From: Ruminococcaceae bacterium UBA6857
GTDB taxonomy: Bacteria; Bacillota; Clostridia; Oscillospirales; Acutalibacteraceae
NCBI GenBank assembly: GCA_002451715.1
Contig: DKDD01000196.1
Span: 1 to 14,423 of the forward strand
Reading direction: 5' to 3'
DNA length: 14,423 nt
Shown here: positions 7,491-14,351 of the stretch, piece after piece
Layout: every line of letters starts with the position of its first letter
Position numbering within the stretch: position 1 is the stretch's first letter
Position numbers and translations under genes: made by a program
Notes under the pieces: generated by a model
What the model was told of the DNA's origin: nothing
What the model saw: the letters and a program-made list of their open reading frames with translations, nothing else
Databases searched by the model: none

Positions 7491-7502
7491 GGGGTGAAAA
7501 AG

Positions 7503-8360
7503 ATGAACATCGGTTTTATCGGACTCGGCATAATGGGCGAAGCCATGTGCGCGAACATCATCAAAAAGCACAACGGAAAAGTTTTTCTTTTTGACCTTTG
7601 TAAAGAAAAGGTTGACTCCCTCGCCGCCATCGGCGGAGTGGCTGCCGAAAACGGCAAAGACCTTGCCGAAAAGTCGGACGTAATCATCACAATGGTTCCG
7701 AAGTCGGAACATTCCCGTGCGGTATATGAAGAGATTCTCCCTGTTTTGAAAGCAGGAAAAACCTGCATTGATATGAGCACGATCGACCCCGACGTTTCGG
7801 TTGAAATTTCAAAGCTTGTCAAAAATACCGGCGCCGATTTTGCGGACGCTCCCGTTGTCAAATCCCGCCCCGCGGCGGAAAGCGGAACGCTCGGAATCTA
7901 TGTCGGTTCGGATGAGAATACCTTTGAAAAAATCCGCCCGATTCTTGCGTATATGGGTAACAACATTATCCGCATGGGCAAAAACGGAATGGGACTCGTT
8001 ATGAAAATCTGCCACAACACCCTTGTTGCCCAAATTCAAAACGGCGTTAACGAAACGCTTGCCCTTGCAAGAAAAATGGGCATTTCCGTCGATGACTTTG
8101 CGACAGCAATTTCCTACGGCGGCGGACAGAATTTTTATCTTGACGGACAAGCACAAAACATAAAAAACGAAAACTGGGCAACGGCTTTCTCGCTTGAAAA
8201 TATGCACAAGGACCTTGGAATTTGCGAACGCCTTTCAAAGAAAAGCGGCTTTGCAATGCCCGGAATGGAAAACGCAAAGCGTGTTTATGACGAGGGAATG
8301 AAAAAAGGAATCGGAAAAGAGGACTTCCGTGCAACATACAAGGTGGTTGCCGGTGAATAA
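7503..8360 (+). CDS. Beta-hydroxyacid dehydrogenase, probable sulfolactaldehyde reductase (YihU-like)
   Basis: This 285-residue protein is of the 3-hydroxyisobutyrate dehydrogenase family: Rossmann motif GLGIMG (7-12), Asp31 at the end of strand 2 (favouring NADH), catalytic Lys168 (GLVMKICHN) and the second conserved lysine Lys236 (MHKDLGI). The substrate loop normally DAPVSGG here reads DAPVVKSRPAA (115-125). Its Lys120 aligns with the Arg of the YihU loop PVGRTS, which binds the sulfonate of sulfolactaldehyde. It is therefore expected to reduce sulfolactaldehyde to DHPS while oxidising NADH, as fits a fermenting anaerobe; aerobic Bacillus clusters oxidise to sulfolactate instead. The ATG at 7503 has AAGGGGTG at 7489-7496. 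A GTG at 7494 lies inside that site and is rejected. The gene begins 12 bases after the transaldolase and overlaps the next gene by 8 bases. Confidence 0.85.
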   Translation: MNIGFIGLGIMGEAMCANIIKKHNGKVFLFDLCKEKVDSLAAIGGVAAENGKDLAEKSDVIITMVPKSEHSRAVYEEILPVLKAGKTCIDMSTIDPDVSVEISKLVKNTGADFADAPVVKSRPAAESGTLGIYVGSDENTFEKIRPILAYMGNNIIRMGKNGMGLVMKICHNTLVAQIQNGVNETLALARKMGISVDDFATAISYGGGQNFYLDGQAQNIKNENWATAFSLENMHKDLGICERLSKKSGFAMPGMENAKRVYDEGMKKGIGKEDFRATYKVVAGE

Positions 8361-9027
8361 GATTCTTGAAAAACTCAACAAAGTCAACGACGTTCCCGTC
8401 CTTTCGGTCTTTGACGAAAAATTCAAAACGTTCGGCCGCGTCCTTTCCGGCTATGATTTTTCCGTTCTTCAAAAATATATGGAAGAAAAAACCGACATTC
8501 CCGAAAGCGGAAACATCTATGTCGCAAGCGTTCCCGAACTTGAAGAAACCGAACTCAAAGAACAGCTTGAAAAAACGCTTTACGGCTCTACTTCGATTCA
8601 AATCGGCTTTTGCAACGGAAGGAACACGACCTATAACGGCTTTGAATATCACAAGTGTTCCGAAATTAACGTTGCCGTTTCGGATTTCATGCTCGTCCTC
8701 GGCCATGTTTGGGACATAAAAGAAAACATGTTCGACATCAAAAACGCAACTGTTTTCTTTGTCCCGAAAGGAACTGCAATCGAAATGTTTCAAACAACGC
8801 TTCATCTTTCTCCGTGCAGAACGTGCGACGAGGGTTTTCGCGACATTGTTGTTTTGCAAAAAGGCACGAACACTCCGCTTGAAAAAAGGCCTTCCTGCGC
8901 CGATCCGGAATCAAAGCTCCTTTTGCAAAAAAACAAGTGGGTAATCGCCCACCCGGAGCGTGAGCCGCTGATAAAGCAGGGTGCATTCCCCGGTGTAATC
9001 GGCGAAAACAAAGAGTTGTTTTATTAA
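8353..9027 (+). CDS. sftI: DUF4867 family protein, probable SQ isomerase
   Basis: This 224-residue soluble protein looks like the DUF4867 family, recognised by the segments GFEYHKCSEINVAVSD, GTAIEMFQTTLHLSPC, GFRDIVVLQKGTNTPLE and KNKWVIAHPE. Its predicted beta-rich, cupin-like part carries His100, Glu104, Glu144 and His151, plausible metal ligands for an aldose-ketose isomerase. DUF4867 proteins travel with the SQ transaldolase cluster, where one gene is assigned the SQ to sulfofructose isomerisation. The order dehydrogenase, this gene, isomerase-fold gene, exporter, regulator matches the sftD-I-F-E-R order I recall for Bacillus aryabhattai. The symbol rests on that order and could be swapped with the next gene. 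The start is GTG 8353 with AAGGTGG at 8340-8346; it overlaps the previous stop by 8 bases, suggesting translational coupling. An upstream GTG at 8329 lacks a good ribosome site. Confidence 0.78.
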   Translation: MNKILEKLNKVNDVPVLSVFDEKFKTFGRVLSGYDFSVLQKYMEEKTDIPESGNIYVASVPELEETELKEQLEKTLYGSTSIQIGFCNGRNTTYNGFEYHKCSEINVAVSDFMLVLGHVWDIKENMFDIKNATVFFVPKGTAIEMFQTTLHLSPCRTCDEGFRDIVVLQKGTNTPLEKRPSCADPESKLLLQKNKWVIAHPEREPLIKQGAFPGVIGENKELFY

Positions 9028-9043
9028 AAAAGTTGGTGGAAAA

Positions 9044-10384
9044 ATGAAAAATTTTACTTTAGCATATGTTCCCGTCGGTGTTCCGACGTTTGAACTTGTC
9101 AGCGCAAACGAACAGTTTGAAAAATCAAAAAAAATGCTTTCTTCGCTTTGCGAAAACGTTGTTTTTCCCGATGAAATGCTTCTTTCAATCGAAAAGCTGA
9201 CTGCGTTTCTCGATTCAATTGACCCCGATTTGATTGTTTTTCAAAACGTAACCTTTGCAAATTCGGCGTATATTTCCGAAGTGCTTAAAAGGTTTTCGTG
9301 TCCGCTTCTTCTTTGGACGCTTCGCGAACCTGCGATTGACGGCACAAGACTGCGGCTCAATTCGCTCACGGGTGCGTTTTCTGCGGCGAACACCGTTAAG
9401 TATTTCAGAACCGAACCGTTCGGCTTTGTTCTCGGTTCGCCCGAAGAAGAAAGCGTGATCAAAGAAACCGCCGCTTATATCGAAGCGGCAAAGGTCAAAA
9501 AAAGCCTAAAGTCGCTCAAAATGGCGTCCGTCGGCCATACTCCGCAAGGTTTCGGTTTCGGAAGAGCGCTTGACGGCGAACTTCTCAAAACTTTCTGTGT
9601 AACGCTTGAATCAATCGAAGCGCGTGAACTCATTGAAAAAGCAAAGGCGTATTCCGACGAGGAAGCAAAAGAGTATCTTGAAAAAGCCGAAAAAGCAATG
9701 AGCGGACTTGAAAACACGCCGCAAAAAAATGCGCTTGATTTTGCGCGGCTTTATAAAGCTTATGACGAGTACTGCAAAAGCGCAGGTATCGGCGCACTTT
9801 CTTCTCGCTGCTGGCCGGACTTTTTCGTCTCGTTCGGAACGCCGGTCTGCGCCGTGCTTGCAATGCTCAACGACCTGGGCGTTGCCGCCGCGTGCGAAGC
9901 GGATACCTACGGTGCGCTTTCGATGTATATCGGAATGCTGCTTTCAAAGAAGAGCGTCTTTTTCGGCGACCCCGTTTCGCTTGACGAAAAGGAGAACACC
10001 GTAACGTTTTGGCATTGCGGAACGGCGGCGTGTTCGCTTGCGCGCGAAGATACCGGCGCGTGCGTCGGTGTTCACTGTAACCGAAAAATCGGTCCGACAA
10101 TGGAATTCGGCTGTAAAAAAAGCGACGAGGCAACAATTTTTCGCGTCGGCAAAAAGGAAGATGGCTCGATCCGCTTCTTTATCGCAAAGGGCAGTGCGCT
10201 TGACAAACCTAAGCAGTTTTACGGAACAAGCTCCATTGTAAAAATTGACGGCGACGCAAAAGCTCTCATCAAAAATAGTGTTCGCGACGGCTGGGAACCG
10301 CATTTTGCCGTGATTTATAAAGACGTTTCCGCCTCGCTTCGTGCGCTCGGAGAAATGCTTTCCGTCGAAGTTTGCGAGTATTGA
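9044..10384 (+). CDS. sftF: L-fucose/L-arabinose isomerase-fold protein (COG2407-like)
   Basis: This 446-residue protein has the fucose/arabinose isomerase layout. The N-terminal alpha/beta domains include the DPDLIVFQNVTFAN segment. The C-terminal part has CEADTYGALSM (Glu285), FFGDPVSLDEKENTVTFWHCG (Asp309, His324) and GWEPHFAVIY (His420). Glu285, Asp309 and His420 correspond to the usual metal triad, so it looks catalytically intact. It probably interconverts a sulfosugar aldose and ketose, or an epimer feeding the pathway. As the operon also holds a DUF4867 isomerase candidate, it is unclear which one makes sulfofructose; they may act on different anomers or sugars, or one may be auxiliary. 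The start ATG has GGTGG a few bases upstream, 16 bases after the previous stop. The symbol follows the gene order of the Bacillus cluster as I recall it. Family confidence is good, substrate confidence low. Confidence 0.75.
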   Translation: MKNFTLAYVPVGVPTFELVSANEQFEKSKKMLSSLCENVVFPDEMLLSIEKLTAFLDSIDPDLIVFQNVTFANSAYISEVLKRFSCPLLLWTLREPAIDGTRLRLNSLTGAFSAANTVKYFRTEPFGFVLGSPEEESVIKETAAYIEAAKVKKSLKSLKMASVGHTPQGFGFGRALDGELLKTFCVTLESIEARELIEKAKAYSDEEAKEYLEKAEKAMSGLENTPQKNALDFARLYKAYDEYCKSAGIGALSSRCWPDFFVSFGTPVCAVLAMLNDLGVAAACEADTYGALSMYIGMLLSKKSVFFGDPVSLDEKENTVTFWHCGTAACSLAREDTGACVGVHCNRKIGPTMEFGCKKSDEATIFRVGKKEDGSIRFFIAKGSALDKPKQFYGTSSIVKIDGDAKALIKNSVRDGWEPHFAVIYKDVSASLRALGEMLSVEVCEY

Positions 10385-10385
10385 T

Positions 10386-11123
10386 ATGATTAAAAATATA
10401 CTGTTTTTGCTTGTTGTTTTTTTGACGAATGTTATTCAGGGAATCACGGGCTTTGCCGGAACAATGCTTGCAATGCCGCCGAGTGTAATGCTTGTCGGAT
10501 TTGAAACGGCAAAGCCGATTCTCAATGCGCTCGGTCTTCTTTCGGGCGTATACATTGTTTTGCAAAAACGAAAAAGCGTGAACAAAAAAGAGTTTTTGAA
10601 AATTATTGCCGTGATGTCCGTCGGAATAATCGGCGGAATAGCTCTGCGTTCGCTTTTTGCGGATAAGGATTCGGTGCTTTATATCATTCTCGGCGTGATT
10701 GTGATTTTGACCGCGCTTTCGGGAATATACAAAAGCTTTTTTAAAAAAGGCGAACAAAGCGCGGAACACGGAAAAGTTGTTTCGTTCCTGCTTCTTGCTT
10801 CGGCGGGCGTGACCCACGGAATGTTTGTTTGCGGCGGACCTCTTTTGGTTTCCTATATGACGGGCAGGGTCAAAGACAAGGACGAATTTCGCGCAACGCT
10901 TTCGGCTTGCTGGATTGTTCTCAACGGAATCATTCTTTTTGACGACGTGCGAAGCGGACTTTGGAACAAAGATTTGCTTTTGATTTTCGGCCTTTCGGTT
11001 GTTTTGCTTTTTGCGGCAATGTTCGTCGGAAGTCTTCTTGTTAAAAAAATGAGCCGCGAAGTTTTTATGAAAGTGACCTATGTCCTTTTGATTGTTTCGG
11101 GCATAATGCTTTTTATAAAGTGA
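10386..11123 (+). CDS. TauE/SafE-family permease, probable sulfonate (DHPS) exporter
   Basis: This 245-residue hydrophobic protein has the TauE/SafE look: an N-terminal helix ending in the Gly-rich QGITGFAGTMLAMPPSVMLVG, several further helices, and the second repeat ASAGVTHGMFVCGGPLLVSYMTGRV with its matching Gly/Pro motif. The family exports sulfite, sulfoacetate and other sulfonates, and TauE-like genes recur in sulfoglycolytic clusters. The expected cargo is DHPS, the fermentation end product. The ATG at 10386 lies one base after the previous stop at 10382-10384; the more upstream in-frame start at 10341 would overlap the isomerase gene by 44 bases and is rejected. The coupling of the two genes suggests shared translation. 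Direction and cargo are inferred; uptake of an anion cannot be excluded. Confidence 0.8.
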   Translation: MIKNILFLLVVFLTNVIQGITGFAGTMLAMPPSVMLVGFETAKPILNALGLLSGVYIVLQKRKSVNKKEFLKIIAVMSVGIIGGIALRSLFADKDSVLYIILGVIVILTALSGIYKSFFKKGEQSAEHGKVVSFLLLASAGVTHGMFVCGGPLLVSYMTGRVKDKDEFRATLSACWIVLNGIILFDDVRSGLWNKDLLLIFGLSVVLLFAAMFVGSLLVKKMSREVFMKVTYVLLIVSGIMLFIK

Positions 11124-11132
11124 GGTGAAAGA

Positions 11133-12341
11133 ATGAATTATACCGGTTTTAATATGAGCAGTATCAAAACCGCAAACCGCGCCTCGGTGCTGTATCTTCT
11201 CAACGGTTCAAATGAACTCAGCCGCAAAGATATTGCGGAAAGTCTCGGTCTCACTCCTGCGGCGGTGAGCAAAATCTGCGCCGAATTGATTGCCGAAGGC
11301 GCAATAAGCGAATGCGGAAGTCTTGACGGTTCCGCCGGCGCGGGAAGAAAAAAAATCATTCTTTCGCTCAATTCAAAAGAAATTTTTGTTCTTGCAATCG
11401 GAATTGACAAAAAAGGTTTTTACGCGGCGGTTTGCACTCTTGACGGCGAAGAAAAGCGCGGCGAACGTTTTCTTTTTGAAAAAGACGCTTTGCCCGAAGA
11501 GTGTCTTAAATATGCGGGCAAAAAAAGCCTCGAACTTTTGAAAAAAAGCGGCGTGCCGAAAGAAAAAATCATCGGCGCGGGTGTCGGAATCGTCGGCGGC
11601 GCAGACAAGGAAAAAGGAACAACCGCCGGAAATTACGGCGTTTGGCGTCCCGGCGTTGCGGTGCGCGATATTCTTGAAAAAGAGCTTTCAATGCCTGTTG
11701 CGATTGAAAACAACGTTAAGGCTTTTGCACTCGCTTCGCTGATTTTTGACCGCAGACATTTTGCAGACAACATTCTTTTTGTAAAATGGGGGCCGGGTGT
11801 CGGCTCGGCAATCGTAATCGGCGGCGCGGTGCTTGGAAAAACCGACAGTGATTCTTCTGAAATCGGGCATTACATTGCTGTTCCGAACGGAGAAAAATGC
11901 CGCTGCAAACGAAACGGCTGTCTTGAAACGGTGATTTCCGCCGACGCGCTTGTCGGTGCGGCAAAGGCGATTTACGGCAAAAAAACAACGCCGTGCCTTT
12001 TTGAAATGACTGACGGCAACGGCGCAAAAACCGATATTGCAAAAGTTTTGCTTGCTTCAAAAACCGACGCACCGCTCGGCGAAAAGATTTTTCAAAGCGT
12101 AAACCTGCTTGCAAAGGCGGTGACAAACGCTTCTGCCGTGATTGCGCCGGACAAGGTTGTTGTTTTTGGATATATGTTCACAAAGGAAATTTTTGAAAAC
12201 TTTGAAAAAGAATGTGAAAAGTTTTACCCCGGCTTCAAAAAAGGATATATCAGCCTTTCGCCGCTTGACAAAAAGCACAACTTTATCGGCCCTGCGGCCG
12301 TTGCGGCAAAAAGCTTTTTCTTTGAAAAAGGGAATAAATAA
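11133..12341 (+). CDS. ROK-family transcriptional regulator
   Basis: This 402-residue protein has an N-terminal winged helix-turn-helix (about 10-75: RASVLYLLNGSNELSRKDIAESLGLTP region, then VSKICAELIAEGAISE) and a C-terminal ROK sugar-kinase-like domain. The ROK signature EIGHYIAVPNGEKC is followed by CRCKRNGCLE, with zinc-type Cys256, Cys258 and Cys263. The segment usually holding the sugar-kinase catalytic Asp (ENDxN) reads IENNVKAF, so the Asp is Asn and kinase activity is unlikely; the domain should act as a ligand sensor. It is the last gene of the operon, which it probably represses through the palindrome at 3271-3310, with a sulfosugar or sugar phosphate as inducer. The clear GAGGTGAAAG site before ATG 11133 supports the start. 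Regulator class is firm; target and ligand are inferred. Confidence 0.88.
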   Translation: MNYTGFNMSSIKTANRASVLYLLNGSNELSRKDIAESLGLTPAAVSKICAELIAEGAISECGSLDGSAGAGRKKIILSLNSKEIFVLAIGIDKKGFYAAVCTLDGEEKRGERFLFEKDALPEECLKYAGKKSLELLKKSGVPKEKIIGAGVGIVGGADKEKGTTAGNYGVWRPGVAVRDILEKELSMPVAIENNVKAFALASLIFDRRHFADNILFVKWGPGVGSAIVIGGAVLGKTDSDSSEIGHYIAVPNGEKCRCKRNGCLETVISADALVGAAKAIYGKKTTPCLFEMTDGNGAKTDIAKVLLASKTDAPLGEKIFQSVNLLAKAVTNASAVIAPDKVVVFGYMFTKEIFENFEKECEKFYPGFKKGYISLSPLDKKHNFIGPAAVAAKSFFFEKGNK

Positions 12342-12346
12342 AAAGG

Positions 12347-12389
12347 CGGTTGCCGCGGCGGAAAACTCCGCTTTCGGCAACCGTTTTTT
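12347..12389 (+). terminator. Bidirectional rho-independent terminator closing the operon
   Basis: The stem CGGTTGCCG/CGGCAACCG (12347-12355 with 12375-12383) holds an inner GCGGA/TCCGC stem with an AAAC loop, and is followed by six T at 12384-12389. On the minus strand the stem is followed by CCTTTTTATTT, so it also serves the convergent gene ending at 12404. Confidence 0.92.
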
Positions 12390-12403
12390 GCTGCAATTTT
12401 AAT

Positions 12404-13003
12404 TTATAATGTTTGTCCGCACTGAGAGCAGAATTTGCTGCCCGGTGTCATGGGTGCGCCGCAGGCAGGGCAGGCGGTGTTGAGCTTTGCGCCGCATTGG
12501 TTGCAAAACTTTGAATTTTCCGCAAGTTTTGCGCCGCAGTTCGGGCAAGTTACCGAAAAAGTTTGCGCGGCGGGGCTTGGCTGTGGCGCAGAAGAAAATT
12601 CCGCGGTGCGTCCGGGTGCGCCGAGAATACGACCGATTAAGTCAAATATTTCATCCGGAAGCATTTTTTGCCTGTATGCGCCGATTCCGGCGGTGACTGC
12701 AAGCGGCCAAAGGAGGAACAAGCCAACCGCTCCGGCGCCGAGTTTGTCTGTCCACTTACCTTCGCCGATTGTGACGTTGAGTTCGTTATACGCTGTTACG
12801 GAAAGCTGAACGTTGGTTGCAATTCTCATTCCGGAAAGTGTGCGCAGCGTGTCCTTTTCCTGTCCGGCCTGAATGATGAAACCGTCTTGGGTCGGTGCGC
12901 TTTGAACTTCCATTTTCTTTTCGTTGCGAAGAAAACTTTCAAGCTCCGCAACAACCGTTCGAACGTCGGTTGAACCTAAATTGAATACTCTTGAATCTGC
13001 CAT
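12404..13003 (-). CDS. Double zinc-ribbon membrane protein of unknown function
   Basis: This 199-residue protein has three parts. Residues 1-85 form a soluble alpha/beta-looking domain (FNLGSTDVRTVVAELESFL and IATNVQLSVTAYNELNVTIGEG). Residues about 88-110 form a hydrophobic segment (GAGAVGLFLLWPLAVTAGIGAY). A Pro/Ala/Ser-rich linker then leads to two C-terminal zinc ribbons with CxxC pairs: Cys153/Cys156 with Cys167/Cys170, and Cys178/Cys181 with Cys192/Cys195. The ribbons are of the zinc-ribbon type found at protein ends in many Firmicutes and probably mediate protein contacts. I do not recognise the N-terminal domain. It has its own promoter (13063-13091) and an AGGAGG site at 13013-13018, and converges on the sulfosugar operon without a visible functional link. 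Confidence 0.72.
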   Translation of the reverse strand: MADSRVFNLGSTDVRTVVAELESFLRNEKKMEVQSAPTQDGFIIQAGQEKDTLRTLSGMRIATNVQLSVTAYNELNVTIGEGKWTDKLGAGAVGLFLLWPLAVTAGIGAYRQKMLPDEIFDLIGRILGAPGRTAEFSSAPQPSPAAQTFSVTCPNCGAKLAENSKFCNQCGAKLNTACPACGAPMTPGSKFCSQCGQTL

Positions 13004-13062
13004 GGCTTTATGCCTCCTGTCTATTGAACTTATTAAAAAGATTTAAAGCAATCTACATCTGT

Positions 13063-13091
13063 ACTATAACATATCATACTGTCAATTTCAA
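13063..13091 (-). promoter_or_regulatory. Sigma-A promoter of the zinc-ribbon gene
   Basis: On the minus strand a TTGAAA -35 box (13086-13091) and a TATAGT -10 box (13063-13068) are 17 bases apart and face the gene starting at 13003. A nearby TTGACA offers no well-spaced -10 box. Confidence 0.65.
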
Positions 13092-13127
13092 TAGAGAAAT
13101 CAAAAATTAACAATCTGTTTTTTTGGG

Positions 13128-13156
13128 TTGACAGCGGTGTTTTTGAGTAGTATCAT
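13128..13156 (+). promoter_or_regulatory. Sigma-A promoter of the CHR transporter pair
   Basis: TTGACA (13128-13133) and TATCAT (13151-13156) are 17 bases apart. The predicted transcript would start near 13163, upstream of the ribosome site AAAGGA (13177-13182). This rules out the in-frame start at 13128, which is part of the -35 box. Confidence 0.78.
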
Positions 13157-13190
13157 TGGAAAATCACAATTAAAAGAAAGGACGAAAATT

Positions 13191-13778
13191 TTGAACAAAG
13201 AAAACTTAAAACGAATCCTTTCGGTTTTTCTGACCTTTTTAAAAATCGGCGCATTCACGTTTGGCGGCGGCTATGCGATGATCGCGCTTCTTGAAAACGA
13301 GTTTGTTTCAAAAAAACAATGGATAACCAAAGATGAATTTCTTGACATTGTTGCAATTGCGGAATCGACGCCCGGACCGGTTGCAATCAACGGCGCAACT
13401 TTCATCGGGTATAAAGTCGGCTCGTTTTTCGGCGCGCTTGCGGCAACGGTTGCGGTTTGTGTTCCGTCGTTTGCCGTGATATATGCAGTTTCGCTTTTTC
13501 TTGACCGCTTTTTGAGCTTTGAACCGGTTGCCTTTGCGTTCAAAGGAATACAGGTTTGCGTTGTATATCTGATTTTTTCCGCCGGCATAAAAATGCTCAA
13601 GGGGCTTGAAAAAACGGCGTTTAACCTTATCATCGTTTTGCTTGTGACGGTTGTGATGATTCTTTTTTCGGTCTTCGCCGTGAATTTTTCAACCGTGTAT
13701 TACATACTTCTTTGCGGCGCGGCGGGCGTTGCGGTTTATGCGGCAAAGCGTGTTAAGAAGAAAGGGGAGGAAAAATGA
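13191..13778 (+). CDS. Short-chain chromate transporter family protein, first subunit
   Basis: This 195-residue membrane protein is one half of the CHR (ChrA, PF02417) family. It carries the family N-terminal signature GAFTFGGGYAMIALLENEFV (with the FGGGY core), then AIAESTPGPVAINGATFIG and a long hydrophobic tail. Long-chain ChrA proteins fuse two such halves; here the halves are separate genes overlapping by ATGA, the paired short-chain type of Firmicutes such as the YwrA/YwrB pair, expected to work as a heterodimer. The family exports chromate in some bacteria and may move sulfate-like anions, but short pairs are mostly untested. The start is TTG 13191, eight bases after AAAGGA; this rare start is supported by the promoter lying just upstream. 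No signature of metal sensing is visible. Confidence 0.85.
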   Translation: MNKENLKRILSVFLTFLKIGAFTFGGGYAMIALLENEFVSKKQWITKDEFLDIVAIAESTPGPVAINGATFIGYKVGSFFGALAATVAVCVPSFAVIYAVSLFLDRFLSFEPVAFAFKGIQVCVVYLIFSAGIKMLKGLEKTAFNLIIVLLVTVVMILFSVFAVNFSTVYYILLCGAAGVAVYAAKRVKKKGEEK

Positions 13779-14347
13779 TTTATCTTAAACTTTTTCTGAC
13801 CTTTCTTGAAATCGGGGCGTTTTCTTTCGGCGGCGGTTACGGAATGATTTCGCTCATTCGCGAAGCGGTTGTTTCAAACGGCTGGCTGACAGAAGGGGAG
13901 TTTATGAACTTTGTTGCCGTTTCGGAATCCACTCCCGGTCCGCTTGCGGTCAACATGGCAACCTTTGTCGGCGCGTCGCAAGGCGGTGTGCCGGGTGCGC
14001 TTTTTGCAACGTTCGGCGTTGTTCTTCCGTCGTTTGTTATAATACTTTTGATTGCCGCGCTCATCAAAAATCTGCTCAAATACGCCGGGGTCAAAGCAGT
14101 TCTTTCGGGCGTGCGCCCGTGTGTTGTTGCGCTCATTCTTGCAACGGCGGTGACTCTCGGCGCGAATACGTTCTTTGCTTTCAAAACGTTTGAAAGCACT
14201 TTTTCGGCGGATTTTCGTGCGCTTTTGATTCTTGGTGCGCTTGTTTTGTTTGGTGTACTGTTCAAAAAAATAAAAAAGAAAAGTCCTTCGCCGATACTCA
14301 TGATAGTGATTTCGGCAGGACTCGGTTTGTTAATTTACAGCATATGA
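13775..14347 (+). CDS. Short-chain chromate transporter family protein, second subunit
   Basis: This 190-residue membrane protein is the partner half of the preceding CHR-family gene. It repeats the same signatures in diverged form: GAFSFGGGYGMISLIREAVV, then AVSESTPGPLAVNMATFVG and hydrophobic segments to the end. Its ATG overlaps the previous stop as ATGA (13775-13778) behind AAAGGGGAGG, a sign of translational coupling and equal production. The two proteins presumably form an antiparallel heterodimer in the membrane. The substrate is unknown; chromate or another oxyanion is the family-based guess. No convincing terminator is seen in the 76 bases that follow before the window ends. Confidence 0.85.
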   Translation: MIYLKLFLTFLEIGAFSFGGGYGMISLIREAVVSNGWLTEGEFMNFVAVSESTPGPLAVNMATFVGASQGGVPGALFATFGVVLPSFVIILLIAALIKNLLKYAGVKAVLSGVRPCVVALILATAVTLGANTFFAFKTFESTFSADFRALLILGALVLFGVLFKKIKKKSPSPILMIVISAGLGLLIYSI

Positions 14348-14351
14348 TATA

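Noticed and set aside
7494..7502. GTG start three codons upstream for the dehydrogenase
   Set aside because: The GTG is part of the Shine-Dalgarno sequence AAGGGGTG, and the Rossmann fold begins correctly from ATG 7503.
10341..10385. Longer N-terminus for the TauE-like permease
   Set aside because: It would overlap the isomerase gene by 44 bases and add residues unlike the family; ATG 10386 gives the normal hydrophobic start.
11133..12341. Glucokinase or fructokinase (ROK)
   Set aside because: An N-terminal winged helix-turn-helix is present and the catalytic Asp is replaced by Asn, so a regulator is the better call.
13128..13190. Upstream in-frame start for the first CHR gene
   Set aside because: The bases form a TTGACA -35 box with TATCAT 17 bases on; the predicted transcript starts after this point, and TTG 13191 has a good ribosome site.
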